Source: Amaurobius ferox (taxonomy: Eukaryota > Arthropoda > Arachnida > Araneae > Amaurobiidae). Taken from it: a stretch of DNA of 64,000 bases. The translations under genes were made by a program, and so were the position numbers. This document shows positions 24,548 to 36,681 of this stretch, piece after piece. Position 1 is the stretch's first letter, and each line of letters starts with the position of its first letter. Below the pieces are notes generated by a model. It was not told the origin of the DNA. It did no database searches and worked only from the letters and a program-made list of their open reading frames with translations. The DNA lies in assembly GCA_951213105.1 (NCBI GenBank), contig OX578138.1, positions 98,166,614 through 98,230,613 of the forward strand. Direction: 5' to 3'.

Positions 24548-25762
24548 GAAATTGAAAGAGACAAACATTTATTTTCTTATATTCTTCTTAATTCTGTATT
24601 TTTTTTTAATATCTGAAACTTTTAAAATTGTTTGAAAGTTATTTGAATTTAGTTGGAGAAATAACTCACGTAGCTTTACGAACCGGTTGTTTCATGCAAT
24701 TTTCGTTATATTCTTCCCATTTCTGTATATATTTATTCGCTCCCATTTTTAGCAGTGGCATGTTCTAATGTTTCTAATACTTTGGTTGACAAAGTAAAAC
24801 ATGTAGCTTTCGAAACTGGCTGCTTTGTTCTATCCTCTTAATTCCGCTGTTTGATATTTTTAAAATTATTTAATCCAATATTATCATATTATCTAAATTC
24901 AGTTGATAACGCGCTCGTGTAGTTTTGCAAAACATTTTTATTAACACTTTACAACGTAGTTAAAAAGTGTTTATGACTTTGTTCATTCTGTCTGTCTATC
25001 TGTCTGTCTGTCTTCCATTAGCACGATAACTGCCGTAAAAATGACTTAATCAAAATGAAATTTTAATATGTTGTTCAGACAATCTGTGGGACCTATGGGA
25101 ATATAAATGAATAATATCACACAATTAGCTTTGGATTGAACCCAGGTTGAAAAAATGAAATACATTGAACCCTATGGGACCTAATTTTTCAAACATTTTT
25201 TAAGCGGATTTAAAATTCACAAATTCCTTTGAAAGTTTTATAAAATATTCAAATTATCCCATAAAATATATAAAAAAAATTTCAGCAAAATATATTCAGT
25301 AGTTTTTTAAATAAAAATTAAAATAATAATTACACACTTTATATGGAGAGATCGCGTAACCATTATTTGAAGAGATCACGTGACTCAGTTCAAAATAAAA
25401 TATAGCATCCATCTTGTGTCAAATTCGTGATTTTTAAAGTTCTTTTTCATTCATATCTAGTGTTGTATCCGTCCTAAAACCGCTTTATTTTCGCTTAAAT
25501 TATGTGCATCTACATACTGAAACAACGCAATTACAATATATTTGAGTTTAAATGATCATCCAACTTTGATTATTTCTACAACGAAGCCTAATTTTCACTT
25601 ATGGAAAATGTAAACACCAAAAGATGTAGAATGAGTTGTATAAGAACTGCTTCATTTCTTTAACGCAAAATTATTTAGCTCATGGAGTCTGCAATATAGC
25701 TGATATCAATGAAACATTCATTGATTTTACACAAAGAAGACGATTTTTTCGATTCAGGATAA

Positions 25763-26289
25763 CAGAACCCGCCTTTTTTGCGAAATGGCCCGCAAAAATT
25801 GCCTGTATCCACTCTAGCTGCAAACTAATAGATCAAATATTACAAAACTTGGTAGATAAGTCACTTGCGGGTTACCCTGGTGCTGATTAGATTTTGGTAC
25901 GATTCGAATAAAAATAACCTTCCTTTTTATTACTTTCCTTTTTATTTATTTGTATTCTCAAGTATATCCCTTAAATGTTTATTTTATACGTAATTTTTAA
26001 CAATTAAAAATAAAACCAACCCCATTACACTAGAACTAGCCGTTCATGAGATAGAGTACGCCTGGTATACCATAGGCATACGCCTGGTATACCATAGGCA
26101 TACGCCTGGTATACCATAGGCCTGGTATACCATAGGCATGCCTATGGTATACTTTAGCTTTTTCGTTGTTTCGCTACACCACCTTTGAAAATACGTCCAG
26201 TTGCCAAATGAGAACGACAATTGAATTAAAATAAAGAAAACGTGAATATAAGTCTGCAGGGAAAGTCATGTACTGCCCACATCAGATTT
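25763..26289 (-). mobile_element. Partial A-family copy A3 inside B3
   Basis: Carries A landmarks: 'gaacccgcc...gcgaaatggcccgc' and 'cagggaaagtcatg', ending 'gcccacatcaga'. It lacks the hairpin end. It holds the palindromic 22-bp repeats at 26057-26152. Confidence 0.55.
26057..26152. repeat. 22-bp tandem repeat ending in a 28-bp perfect palindrome
   Basis: Unit 'tacgcctggtataccatagg' plus 'ca', at 26057, 26079 and 26101, then a shortened unit. The array closes with an exact 28-bp palindrome at 26125-26152 centred on GCATGC. A related palindromic cluster built on 'ggtactaccaattgg' lies at 26875-26925. Confidence 0.85.
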
Positions 26290-26474
26290 TTCTATGAAGT
26301 TTGAAGTTTTCACACAAATATAATGAATTAATGTATTATTATGATAATTTTTAAAGTATTACCGCTGAATGTATCGCATTTTAGAGATGTTTAAATAAAA
26401 TTGCATTGCAGTTGGAAAGTGTTTCATAATCGATGCTTTATGCATGATTGATCTTTCTTGATTATCAATACTTT

Positions 26475-26700
26475 AATAAAGCATCTTGTATTTTCCGCTT
26501 CTTCTAAATTTATCTAGTATATCGCATCTAGATACAGTTTCATAAAGTATCTTGTATCGAATACTGGCGATACTTTTGATAGCTTTAGCTCTTATAGAAG
26601 AATCTAGTATGTTATATCTAAATACAGTTTCACAAAGTATCTGGGAATCGAATATCGACGATACTTTTGAAAAGTTTCTTTTCCAGCTCTAATTCTAGTA
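26475..26700. repeat. ~120-bp direct duplication, 'cgatacttttga' family
   Basis: Two diverged copies share 'atctagtat', 'atacagtttca', 'aaagtatct' and 'gcgatacttttga'. The second is at about 26598-26700. It resembles terminal regions of hAT-like elements, but I find no pair of ends or target duplication. From 26701 to 26976 nothing is recognised except the palindromic cluster. Confidence 0.5.
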
Positions 26701-26976
26701 TCAAGTTTGTAATGTAATTAAAGAGTTAAAATAAAAACATAAACTACATTTTAAGTAAAAACTCCTTTTTAATATTACACTATTCAAGATGTTCAAATAA
26801 ATTACAATTAGGCCAGAGTACTTTTGGACATCATAACGTCCTTCATCAGTGGCAATGCATGATAAACGAATGCCTATGGTACTACCAATTGGTACTACCA
26901 ATTGGCCCTACCTGGTACTACCAATTGGTAGTGCTAAACGTACCGTAGGTATTCATTTATCTAATGAAGTAAGAAA

Positions 26977-27703
26977 TCTTATATGGGCAACACATGACTT
27001 TCCCTGTAAACTTATATCCACGTTCTCTTTATTTTAATTAAATTTAATTCACTTTTCGTTCTCATTTGGTAACTGGACTTATTTTCAAAGGTGGCGTAGC
27101 GAAAATACGAAAAAACTAAAATATCTCGAGAACGGCTAATTCTAGTGTAATGGGGTTGGTCTTATTATTGTCTTCGTTAAAAATTACGTATAAAACAAGC
27201 ATCGAATGGATATATTTGAGCATACGTAGTTTTTAATTTTAGATTTCGACGATTTTTGAGGGCTATTTTGCAAAAAAAGGCAGATTATTTTTTTCCGAAT
27301 CGCACCAGGGTGACCCACAAGCGACTTATCTACCGAATTTTGTGAAATTCGGTCCATTAGTTTTTCAGCTAGAGTGGATACAGGCTTTTGCGGGCCATTT
27401 CGCAAAAAAAAAGCGGGTTCTTTTATCCCAAATCACACCAAAAACTATTCAGCACTAGTTTCGTCTACAAGTGATTTGCCTACCAAATTTTATGAAATTC
27501 GGTCTATTAGTTTTTGAGTTAGAGTGGACACAAAATCTGCACAGACAGACAGACACGCACACACACACAGACGTCACGCTAAAAATGGTTTTTTCGTGTT
27601 CTAGAGGTCTCGAAACGTGTAGATCCGTCGAAAACTCGAGTTGCGATTTTCGGCATGATTCCAATACTTTTCCTATACATTACCATGTATTGCAGGGAAA
27701 GTA
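26977..27703 (+). mobile_element. A-family element A4
   Basis: Starts with a degraded 'tcttatatgggcaacacatg' and ends with the hairpin 'cctatacattaccatgtattgcaggg'-like sequence at about 27670-27702. An internal 'cacacacacacagacg' tract lies at about 27553. From 27704 to 28014 (~310 bp) I recognise nothing. Confidence 0.6.
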
Positions 27704-28014
27704 AAAAAAAAGTAAAAGTAAAGAAAGTAAAAAATCCACGATACATTTAAAGACTAGTGTTGGATACCCAAATACACGATGCATTTTGCATCGGCGAAAC
27801 TTCCCAACAATGACTAGAACTGCATTTTCAAATCTTGCTGAAATCAAATCGTTGAGGAAGTGCAATTACGAATTTAGTATATCTTTGCCTAAGACTACCT
27901 CCGGCCGCCTAACGTTTCGGTAACGTTTTGTTCGAATCAGGTCGTCCAAATTTGTCACTGTCCCAAATCCTTGGAATATTTATATCAGCTGAAGGCCAGT
28001 AAAACAGACTTTTT

Positions 28015-28825
28015 ACTTCCCCTGCAACACATGGTAATGTATAGGGAAAGTATTGGAATCATGTCGAAAATCGCAACTCGAGTTTTCGACGGATCTACAC
28101 GTTTCGAGACCTCTAGAATTCGAAAACACTATTTTTAGCGTGACGTCTGTGTGTGTGTGTCTATGTGTCTGTGTTTATGTGTCTGTCTGTGTGTCTGTGC
28201 AATGTATGTCACCACACTAACTCAAAAATTTATGGACCGAATTTTATAAAATTTGGTAGGTAAGTCACTTGGGTATGACCCTGGTGATGATTAGTTTTTG
28301 GGACGATTCATTAAAACAGAACCCGCCTTTTTTCTTTTGCGAAATGACCCGTAAAAATTTCATGTATCCACTCTAGCTAAAATACTAATTGACCAAATTT
28401 CACAAAATTTGGTAGATAAGTTACTTGTGGGATACTCTGGTGCTAATTAGATTTTGGTATTATTCGAAAAGAACAACCTGCCTTTTTTTACGAAATGGCC
28501 CTCAAAAATCGCAAAATCTAAAAAAAGCTACGTATGTTCAAATATATCAATTAAATCCTTGTTTTATACGTAATTTTTGATGAGGAAAAGAGTAAGAACA
28601 ACTCTATTACTCTAGGACTAACCGTTCTCGAGATATTTGAGATTTTTCGCATTTAGTTATGCGACTTTTGGGAAAATGTCCAATTACTAATAAAAACAAA
28701 AATTGAATTAAAAACGCAAATTTAGTGTTATTTGTGAAATTAAACTCAATTTAATGAATTATTAAAAAAATAAAGAAAAAATGAATTTAAGTCTGCAGGG
28801 AAAGTCATGGACTGCCCACATCAGA
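28015..28825 (-). mobile_element. A-family element A5
   Basis: Minus-sense full copy, from 'ctgcccacatcaga' at 28825 down to the hairpin at 28015-28050. The (GT)n/(TGTC)n tract is at 28145-28200. Only about 5 T residues separate it from A6, so the two are head-to-tail. Confidence 0.65.
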
Positions 28826-29115
28826 TTTTTACTTTTCCTGCAATGCATCGTAATGTATAGGGAAAGTGTTGGAATCATGACCAAAATCGCAACACGAGTT
28901 TTCAATGGATCTACACGTTTCGGGACCTCGATAACACGAAAACACTATTTTTAGCTTGAGTCTGTGTGTGTGTCAGTTTGTGCAATGTATGTATCCAGCC
29001 AAACTCAAAAACTAATGGTCCGAATTTCATAAAATTTAGTAGATAAATCACTTGTGTATGACCCTGGTACTAATTAGTTTGGGGCTAGATTCGGGAAAAA
29101 TCAACCAGCCTTTTT

Positions 29116-29900
29116 ATTTTCCCTGCAATACATGGTAATGTATAGGAAAAGTATTGGAATCATGTCGAAAATCGCAACTCGAGTTTTCGACGGATCTACA
29201 CGTTTCGAGACCTCTAGAATACGAAAAAACTATTTTTAGCGTGACGTCTGTGTGTGTGTCTGTGTGTCTGTCTGTCTGTGTGTCTGTCTGTGTGTCTGTC
29301 TGTCTGTGCAGATTTTGTATCCACTCTAACTAAAAAACTAATTGACCGAATTTCATAAATTTGGTAGGTAAGTCACTTGTGCACGAATCTGGTGCTGATT
29401 AGTTTTGGGTATGACTCGGGTTAAAAGAACCCGCCTTTTTTTTTTTGCGAAATGGCCCGCAAAAGCTTGTATCCATTCTAACTGAAAAACTAATGGACCG
29501 AATTTCACAAAATTTGGTAGATAAGTCGCTTGTAGGCCACCCTGGTGCTGATTAGATTTTGGTATAATTCGAAAAAAAATAACCTGCCTTTTTTGGCAAA
29601 ATGGCCCGCAAAAATCATCAAAATCTAAACTTAAGAACTACGTATGCTCAAATATAGCTATTAAATGCTTGTTTAATACGTAATTTTTAGCGAAGAAAAG
29701 AATAAGACCAACCTCATTACACTAGGACTAGCCGTTCTCGAGATATTTTAGTTTTTCGTATTTTTCCTACACCATTTTTGAAAATATGTCCAGTTTTCAA
29801 ATGAGAAAGAAAATTGAATTAAAAATTAATTAAATTTAATTTAAATAAATAGAACGTGAATATAAGTCTGCAGGGAAAGTCATGTGCTGCCCACATCAGA
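29116..29900 (-). mobile_element. A-family element A7 inserted into A6
   Basis: Complete minus-sense A copy: hairpin at 29116-29150, (GT/GTCT)n at 29245-29305, and 'gctgcccacatcaga' end at 29900. The flanks are two halves of another A copy joined at a T-rich site, with no obvious target duplication beyond T residues. This is consistent with the T/T insertion reported for Helentrons. Confidence 0.65.
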
Positions 29901-30173
29901 TTTTTTATCTATTCTAGCTGAAAAACTTATGGACCGAATTTCATAAAATTTGGTAGATAAGTCACTTGTGGGTTACCCTGGTGCTGATTAGAGTTTGATA
30001 CGATTCGAAAAAAGTAACCTGCCTTTCTTGTAAAATGGCCCACAAAAATCGTCAAAATCTAAAATAAAATACTAAGTATGCTCAAATATATCAATTAAAT
30101 GCTTATTTTATACATAATTTTCAATAATAAAAAGCATAAGACCAACCCCATTACACCAGGGCTAGCCGTTCTC

Positions 30174-30298
<125 letters not shown>

Positions 30299-30530
30299 TT
30301 TCTCATTTACGCTGCGCCATTGTTGGAAAAAGTCCAGTTACCAGCTGAGAACGAAAATTGAATTAGTTTAGTGATAATTAATTTAGTTTAATTGATTTAG
30401 TGCCAATTCAGTGTCATTTTAAATAATTGCTGGCATTATTTTGTGCAATTAAACCAGATATAATAAATTACTGAAGATATAGAAAACGTGAATATAAGTT
30501 TGCGGAGAAAGTCATGTGCTGCCCACATTA

Positions 30531-30950
30531 GATTTTTATTTTTACGTTGTGTATACTGTATAGTCTCTGGGAAAAAGAAATTAACTTTACTTGTAGTTAT
30601 CTTACATAATGAAAGAACATATTTGTCTGTCAGTTTGTTCCTGCCATCTGTAACAGAAAGTTGAAGCGTCTGGTAACGTGAGGTGAAATATGCCACAGAG
30701 GAGCTTCACCTCGGCAAGAGTTTCTTTAATTCGAATTAATTTAAAAATTAAGAACTTTTAAAGTCAGAAATTACCATTTTCCACCATTTTGTCTAACTAA
30801 ACCTATTCATTTATTGCAGCCGCAGACGATAATCGAGAGAGGGTATTTTGATTAATTTTGTTTGGACAAATAAACATCTACTTCCAAACTAGGCACGTTT
30901 AATTTATGGGTTTTCTAATTTTACAAAATTAATAGATTTCGTCCTAATTT
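30531..30950. other. No gene recognised
   Basis: About 420 bp of sequence that does not match any repeat family seen in the window, between A6 and A8. No frame of note. Confidence 0.5.
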
Positions 30951-30952
30951 TT

Positions 30953-33447
30953 ACTTACCCTGCAATACATGGTAATCTAATTGAAAGTATTAGAATCATG
31001 TCGAAAATCGCAACTCGAGTTTTCGACGGATCTACACGTTTCGAGACCACTAGAAAAGGAAAAAACTATTTTTAGCGTGACGTCTGTGTGTATGTCTGTC
31101 TGTCTGTCTGTCTGTCTGTGCAATATATGTATCCACTCTAACTCAAAAACTAATGGACCGAATTTCATAAAATTTGGTAAGTCACTTGGATGTGACCCTG
31201 GTGCTGATAAGTTATTGGTACGATTCGTAAAAACAGAACCCGCCTTTTTTTTGAGAAATGGCCCCTAAAAATTTCATTTATCCGCTCTAGCTAAAATATT
31301 AATTTACCAAATTTCACAAAATTTGGGATATTAGTTACTTGTTGGATATTCTGGTGCTGATTCCGAATTTGGTACGATTCCGAAAAGAAGAACCCGCCTT
31401 TTTTTACGAAACGGCCCGCAAAAATTCCATGTATCCATCCTAACTAAAATACTAATTGACCAAATTTCACAATATTTGGAAGATAAGCTACTTATGGGAC
31501 ACTCTAGTGCTGATTCGATTTTGATACGATTCGGAAAATAACAACCTGGCTTTTTTTACGACATGGCCCTCAAAAATCGCCAAAATCTAAAAAAAAAAAA
31601 AAAGACTACGTATGCTGAAATGCATCAATTAAATTCTTGTTTTATACGCAATTTTTGACGAGGAAAATAATATAGCACTCTCCATTATACTTTAGGACTA
31701 ACCGTTCTCAAGATATTTGAGATTTCTTGCATTTTTGTTTTCGGAAAAATTTCCAGTTGCCAAATAAAAACAAAAATTGAATTAAAAATACAAATTTAGT
31801 GTTATTTTGTGCAATTAAACTCAATCTAATGAATTATTAAAGAAATAAAGAAAACATGAATTTATGTCTACAGGGAAAGTAATGTGCTGCCCACATCAGA
31901 TTTTTACTTTCCCTGCAATACATGGTAATGTATAAGGAAAGTATTGGAATCCTGTCGAAAATCGCAACTCGAGTTTTCGACGGATCTACACGTTTTGAGA
32001 CCTCTAGAATACGAAAAAACTATTTCTAGCATGACGTCTGTGTGTGTGTCTATCTGTCTGTCTGTACAATGTATGTATCCACTCTAATTCAAAAACTAAT
32101 GGACTGAATTTCACAAAATTCGGTAGGTAAGTCACTTGTGGGTTACCCTGGTACTGATTAGATTTTGGTATGATTCGGAAAAAAATAACCTGCCTTGTTT
32201 GCAAAATGACCCGCAAAAATCGTCAAAATCTAAAATAAAAAACTACGTATGCACAAATATATCCATTAAATGCTTGTTTTATACGTAATTTGTAACGAAG
32301 AAAAGAATAAGATCAACCCCATTGCACTAGAAGTAGCCGTTCTCGAGATATTTTAGTTTTTTCGTATATTCTCTATAAGTCCAGTTAGTAGTTATCAAAT
32401 GAGAACGAAAATTGAATTAAAAGTGAATTAAATTTAATTAAAATAAAGAGAAAATGGATATAAGTCCGCAGGGAAAATCATGTGCTGTCCACATCAGATT
32501 TTCACTTTCCCTGCAATACATTGTAATGTATAGGGAAAGTATTGGAATCATACTGAAAATCACAACTCTAGTTTTCAACGGTTCTACACGTTTCGAGACC
32601 TCTAGAATACGAAAAAACTATTTTTAGCTTCACGTCTGTGTGTGTGTCTGTCTGTATGTGTCTTTCTGTCTGTCTGTGCAATGTATATACCCACTCTAAC
32701 TCAAAAAGTAATTGACCGAATTTCATAAAATTTGGTAGGTAAGTCACTTGAATGAGACCTTGGTGCTGATTTGCTTTTGGTAAGATTCGTAGAAACAGAA
32801 TCCGCCTTTTTTTGCGAAATGGACAGTAAAAGTTTCATGTAGCCACTCTAGCTAAAATACTAATTGACCAAATTTCACAAAATTTTGCAGATAAGTTACT
32901 TATAGGAAACTCTGGTGCTGATTAGATTTTGGTACGATTCGGAAATGAACAACCTGTCTTTTTATAGGAAATGACCCGCAAAAATTTTAACCACCCTAGC
33001 TAAAATACTAATTGACCAAATTTCACAAATTTGGTAGATAAGTTACTTGTGGATACTATGGTGCTGATTAGATTTTGGTACGTTTCAGAAAAGAACTACC
33101 TGCCTTTTTTATGATATGATTCGCAAAAATCTAAAAAAAAAAGACTGCGTTTGCTCAAATATATGAATTAAATTCTTGTTTTATACGCAATTTTTGACGA
33201 GGAAAAGAATATAACACACTCCTTTATACTTTAGGACTAACTGTTCTCAAGATATTTGAGATTTCTTGTATTTTTGTTACGTCGCTTTTGGAAAAATATT
33301 CAATTACCAAATAAAAACAAAATTGAATTGAAAATGCAAATTTAGTGTTATTTTGTGCTATTAAACTCAATCTAATGAATTATTAAAGAAATAAGGAAAA
33401 TATGAACTTGAGTCTTGCAGGGAAAGTCATGTGCTGCCCACATCAGA
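30953..33447 (-). mobile_element. Head-to-tail A-family array A8-A9-A10
   Basis: Three minus-sense copies abut: A8 30953-31900, A9 31906-32498, A10 32504-33447. Each junction reads 'cacatcaga' + a few T + 'actttccc'. Each has its own hairpin and (GT/GTCT)n tract (about 31085, 32038, 32638). A9 is short by one internal module. Tandem arrays of this kind are typical of HINE/Helentron families. From 33448 to 33594 there is only unclassified flank. Confidence 0.65.
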
Positions 33448-33594
33448 TTGTTTGCTAATCATTGTGCAATATATTCATTCCCATCATCGACATGGATAGC
33501 ATTACGCATATATAAAACTGCTTTACTGTACTGCCTATCTCCAAGGGAAAGAAACAACCTTTATAAGCAGCCATTCCTATTATGTGAATGTGGG

Positions 33595-34428
33595 TGTAAT
33601 GCCAGAAATGTAAAGTATTAAATATTTGGAAGGATTAAAATGATGGAACCAGGAATGCGGGCGGATTATTCCCACGCTAAGCAGATGGGCGATAGTATAC
33701 AGGTGGCCCCATATCTTACATACCACGCCCCATGTTTACATACCACGCTAAGCCGTTTGGCGGCAACCGAGACGGCGACCCCATGTCTACGGATTAGCCC
33801 TCAGCTCTACATTCCAGCACGTACACCGCCGACCGAATAAGGGATATACGTGAGAGTTGCTCGAAGAGTCAGAATTGGTCAAGGCAGGCTGTTGGAGTTG
33901 GACTAGTGAAGAGTAAGCGGCGGTAGCAGTGTTAAGAGTTGTGTGTGCGTCTCTGATATAGGAATTCGAAGGAGAGCTGATGTTCATCTGGTATTGCAAG
34001 TGTAAAGTGTGACAAAGCATCGGTGTTACCCAAGTTATATGAAAGAAGATCAGGTACCGTACAATTAACTATATGAGGATAACCTTTTTGTCTGAATTTG
34101 TGTTTTTAAGGAAAAGCTAATTAATGCATCCCACCACGTGCTCCAACCAAATATCAATTCATCTGGCATTACACCTCCCGAACTACCCTTGAGATGTATT
34201 CCACCATTGTGATACTATTTTAATTTGTAAACTAAAGAGTGTAAATTAAGTATGTGATAAATAAATGTTTGTTCCTTTACTATTAACCTTATTTTTTAGT
34301 TTGCTAACTTAGTATCCCGTTAAGCACAAAAATGGGTGGGTTTTGCGGCCACCAACGCAATGTACACAGCAGAAAATTTTAGAACAGATTACATGTATAA
34401 TTTAATAAACAAATTTAAAATCGGCACA
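33595..34428 (+). repeat. 5' LTR of the Gypsy element
   Basis: TG...CA termini, with AATAAA at about 34260-34265. Short open frames here (33640-33840) recur in the 3' LTR and are not genes. It is the longer LTR because of 9 bp near 34372-34384. Confidence 0.95.
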
Positions 34429-34430
34429 TT

Positions 34431-34443
34431 TGGTGCCGTGACT
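34431..34443 (+). promoter_or_regulatory. Primer binding site, tRNA-His type
   Basis: TGGTGCCGTGACT starts two bases after the LTR. It is complementary to the 3' end expected of a metazoan tRNA-His (…AGTCACGGCACCA), from general knowledge of that tRNA. It primes minus-strand cDNA. Confidence 0.75.
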
Positions 34444-34691
34444 TTAGCAGTAACGGGAATAAAATAAGGATTTATGAAAATAATAAAAATAAAAGGAATA
34501 ATAATAATAAAAAATAAATATTGATAAGGTTGAACAACTGGTGGCGACATAGATGGTTGTGAAAATATTGTGCACAATTCTCATTTCTCCTTATGTTATA
34601 TGTATGATTATGTAAAGTTTTATCAATGAAATGCAAAAAATGGTTCTTCTTAATGAGATCGAAGGTATAATTAGAAAAATGGGATATAGGA

Positions 34692-35830
34692 ATGGGACCA
34701 GTTAAAAAAGTGGTGAAAAGTTCAATTATAACAAGGAGTTCAAGTTTGAAAGAAGATTCAATAATATCAAATAAAAATTATAGTAAATTGGATAGAAATA
34801 ATAAAAATATGGATATTCCAGTAATGCAGATCCTACCATTATTTAGTGGGAGTAAGGAGGAAGATAAAAATTTCTTTATAAAACAATTTGATGAATTAGC
34901 GGAGTTAGCAAGTTGGAAGGAAGAGCATAAAGTGGCTATCATTAAAACCAGATTAAAAGATAAGGCTATGCAGTTTTTAATTCAAAACCCTGAATTACAA
35001 AACGAAAAGGAGTTTGATAAAATAAAAAGATTACTAATAAATAAATTTTCAAACAGAATAACGATAACGCAAGAACAGGACGCATTCAATAAAATAAAAC
35101 AAACGCCTGATTGTCAGTGGGCGAGCTTGTGCTAAAAATAAAAAACGCAACGCGTAATTTTTTTAACCTTAAGGATACAACAGATGGAGAGGTAGAGAAA
35201 ATAACCAATAAAATAATGTTGGGAAAATTCATTAGCGCATTACGCCCTGATTTGGCAATTGAAGTGAAGAAAAAAGATCCGCAGCGGTTTGAAGATGCCA
35301 TAAAAGATGCCGAACTGTTTGAAATAATTCTTAATGATAGGACTCCAGAAGAATCACATAACGAACTGAGAGAAATGTTACTTACAACACAGGTTCAAGA
35401 TTTGACTTTAGAAATTAATAAATTAAAATTGCAAAATATACCAAATCAATCCATGGAACGAGCTGTTTTTTGCATAGGGTGCGGAAAAAATGGACATTAT
35501 TTCTCAGATTGCTGGTACAATGAGTGTAATACTGCATTTGCAAGGAATCCCAAACGAATGAATTATCAGCAATATGGGTTTGAGCAAACAAATTATATCA
35601 GAGGAAACAGAAACGAAAATCTCAGAAATTATGAACGAGGAGGATATAATAGAAATAATAGGGAATATCAAGGAAATAATAATGATCAAAGAAATTATTA
35701 CGATCAATTAGAAACCAACGTAGAAAATAGAGAGAGGCAAAGTATAAGAGGAAATTTTAGGGGGCGCGACGGAAGAAATATAAGATCAAACACATATAAG
35801 AGAAACAATAATAATAGTAATTTAAACTAA
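34692..35830 (+). pseudogene. gag: Gypsy gag (one internal frameshift)
   Basis: Structural capsid/nucleocapsid polyprotein of the retrotransposon. It starts at ATG 34692, about 250 bp after the primer site. The capsid-like part includes 'ILPLFSGSKEEDKNFFIKQF'. One reading frame stops at 35135 and the rest is open in the -1 frame from about 35111; the switch near 35115 looks like a single-base loss, not a slippery site. The second part has a CCHC zinc knuckle, CIGCGKNGHYFSDC (about 35471-35512), then an Arg/Asn-rich basic tail to the stop at 35828-35830. The stop directly follows a slippery heptamer. Confidence 0.88.
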
Positions 35831-35873
35831 GAGCTGGAATTTGGGACCAAGGAACGAATCGTACAAATTCCAG
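35821..35873 (+). promoter_or_regulatory. -1 ribosomal frameshift signal at gag/pol junction
   Basis: Slippery heptamer T TTA AAC (35821-35827) in the gag frame, immediately before the gag TAA. After a 6-nt spacer come two perfectly complementary 10-nt arms, ctggaatttg (35834-35843) and caaattccag (35864-35873), with a 20-nt loop. The -1 frame is open from here into the protease frame, which shows why the pol frame has no start codon of its own. Confidence 0.85.
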
Positions 35874-36519
35874 AGAAAGAAATAAATTCGGTTCACAAAC
35901 ATATAGAAATAACAAAAATGGAGATGACTGGCAAAACTATAAAAATTTGAAGAGAGGACAATATTATGAAAATAATGATAAAGCAAAATATGATACCAAA
36001 AGTATCCTTTCAAGCGAATGTGAAAACGTATCTAGCCCACAATTACCGATGGTAGAAAGAGATTGCAAAGGAATAAAAATAATAAGTGTAATTGATAGTG
36101 GGGCTCAAGTTAGTATTATAGATTTGGAAACATTTCAAAAACTAAAACAGAATAGAAATGTAAAAGTAAAATACATAACCAGAAGAGTAATACTTCAGAC
36201 GTTTACTAAAGAAAATATAGAATTTTTAAATTGCATTCAATTTTCATTTAGAATTGGGGAAAATGCATGCAAAAATTATTTTTTCGTGACAAAACAGAAC
36301 TTTCAGGGGCAATATAAAATGCTTTAAGGCTACGACATTTTATCCTCACATAAAGCAATTTTAAATACAAAAGATAACGAAGTACAATTTGGGAATACTG
36401 CGATTAAACTGTATAAAAGTGAAAATACAAACCCAATTCAGAATTCAAAACAAAAACCACAAAACCAGAGAATTCGCGAGGAAAATAGATATAATAGTAA
36501 TTATGAAAATTATAATACT

Positions 36520-36681
36520 GATGACGACGAATATGAGGAAATAAATAGTTGTTATAATGAATCCAATAATGAGAATGAAGATAGAATAAGCGATGATAAT
36601 GATGACGACGAATATGAGGAAATAAATAATTGTTGTAATGAATTCAATAATGAGAATGAAGGTAGAATAAGCGAGGATAAT
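36520..36681 (+). repeat. 81-bp in-frame tandem duplication in pol linker
   Basis: Two 81-bp units (36520-36600, 36601-36681) encode a 27-residue acidic segment that begins DDDEYEEINS in the first unit and DDDEYEEINN in the second. They differ at a handful of bases. It lies between protease and RT. Confidence 0.9.

Larger units (their letters stand above)
24943..26460 (-). mobile_element. B-family element B3 with nested partial A copy
   Basis: On the minus strand it runs from 26460 ('caagaaagatcaatcatgc') to the terminal hairpin at 24943-24975. It is interrupted at about 25763-26289 by a 3'-truncated A copy in the minus sense, whose boundary is 'gcccacatcaga' at about 26287. Confidence 0.65.

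Noticed and set aside
33640..33840. 66- and 88-codon frames in both Gypsy LTRs (33640, 40900)
   Set aside because: Identical LTR sequence; no LTR-encoded protein family is known to match.
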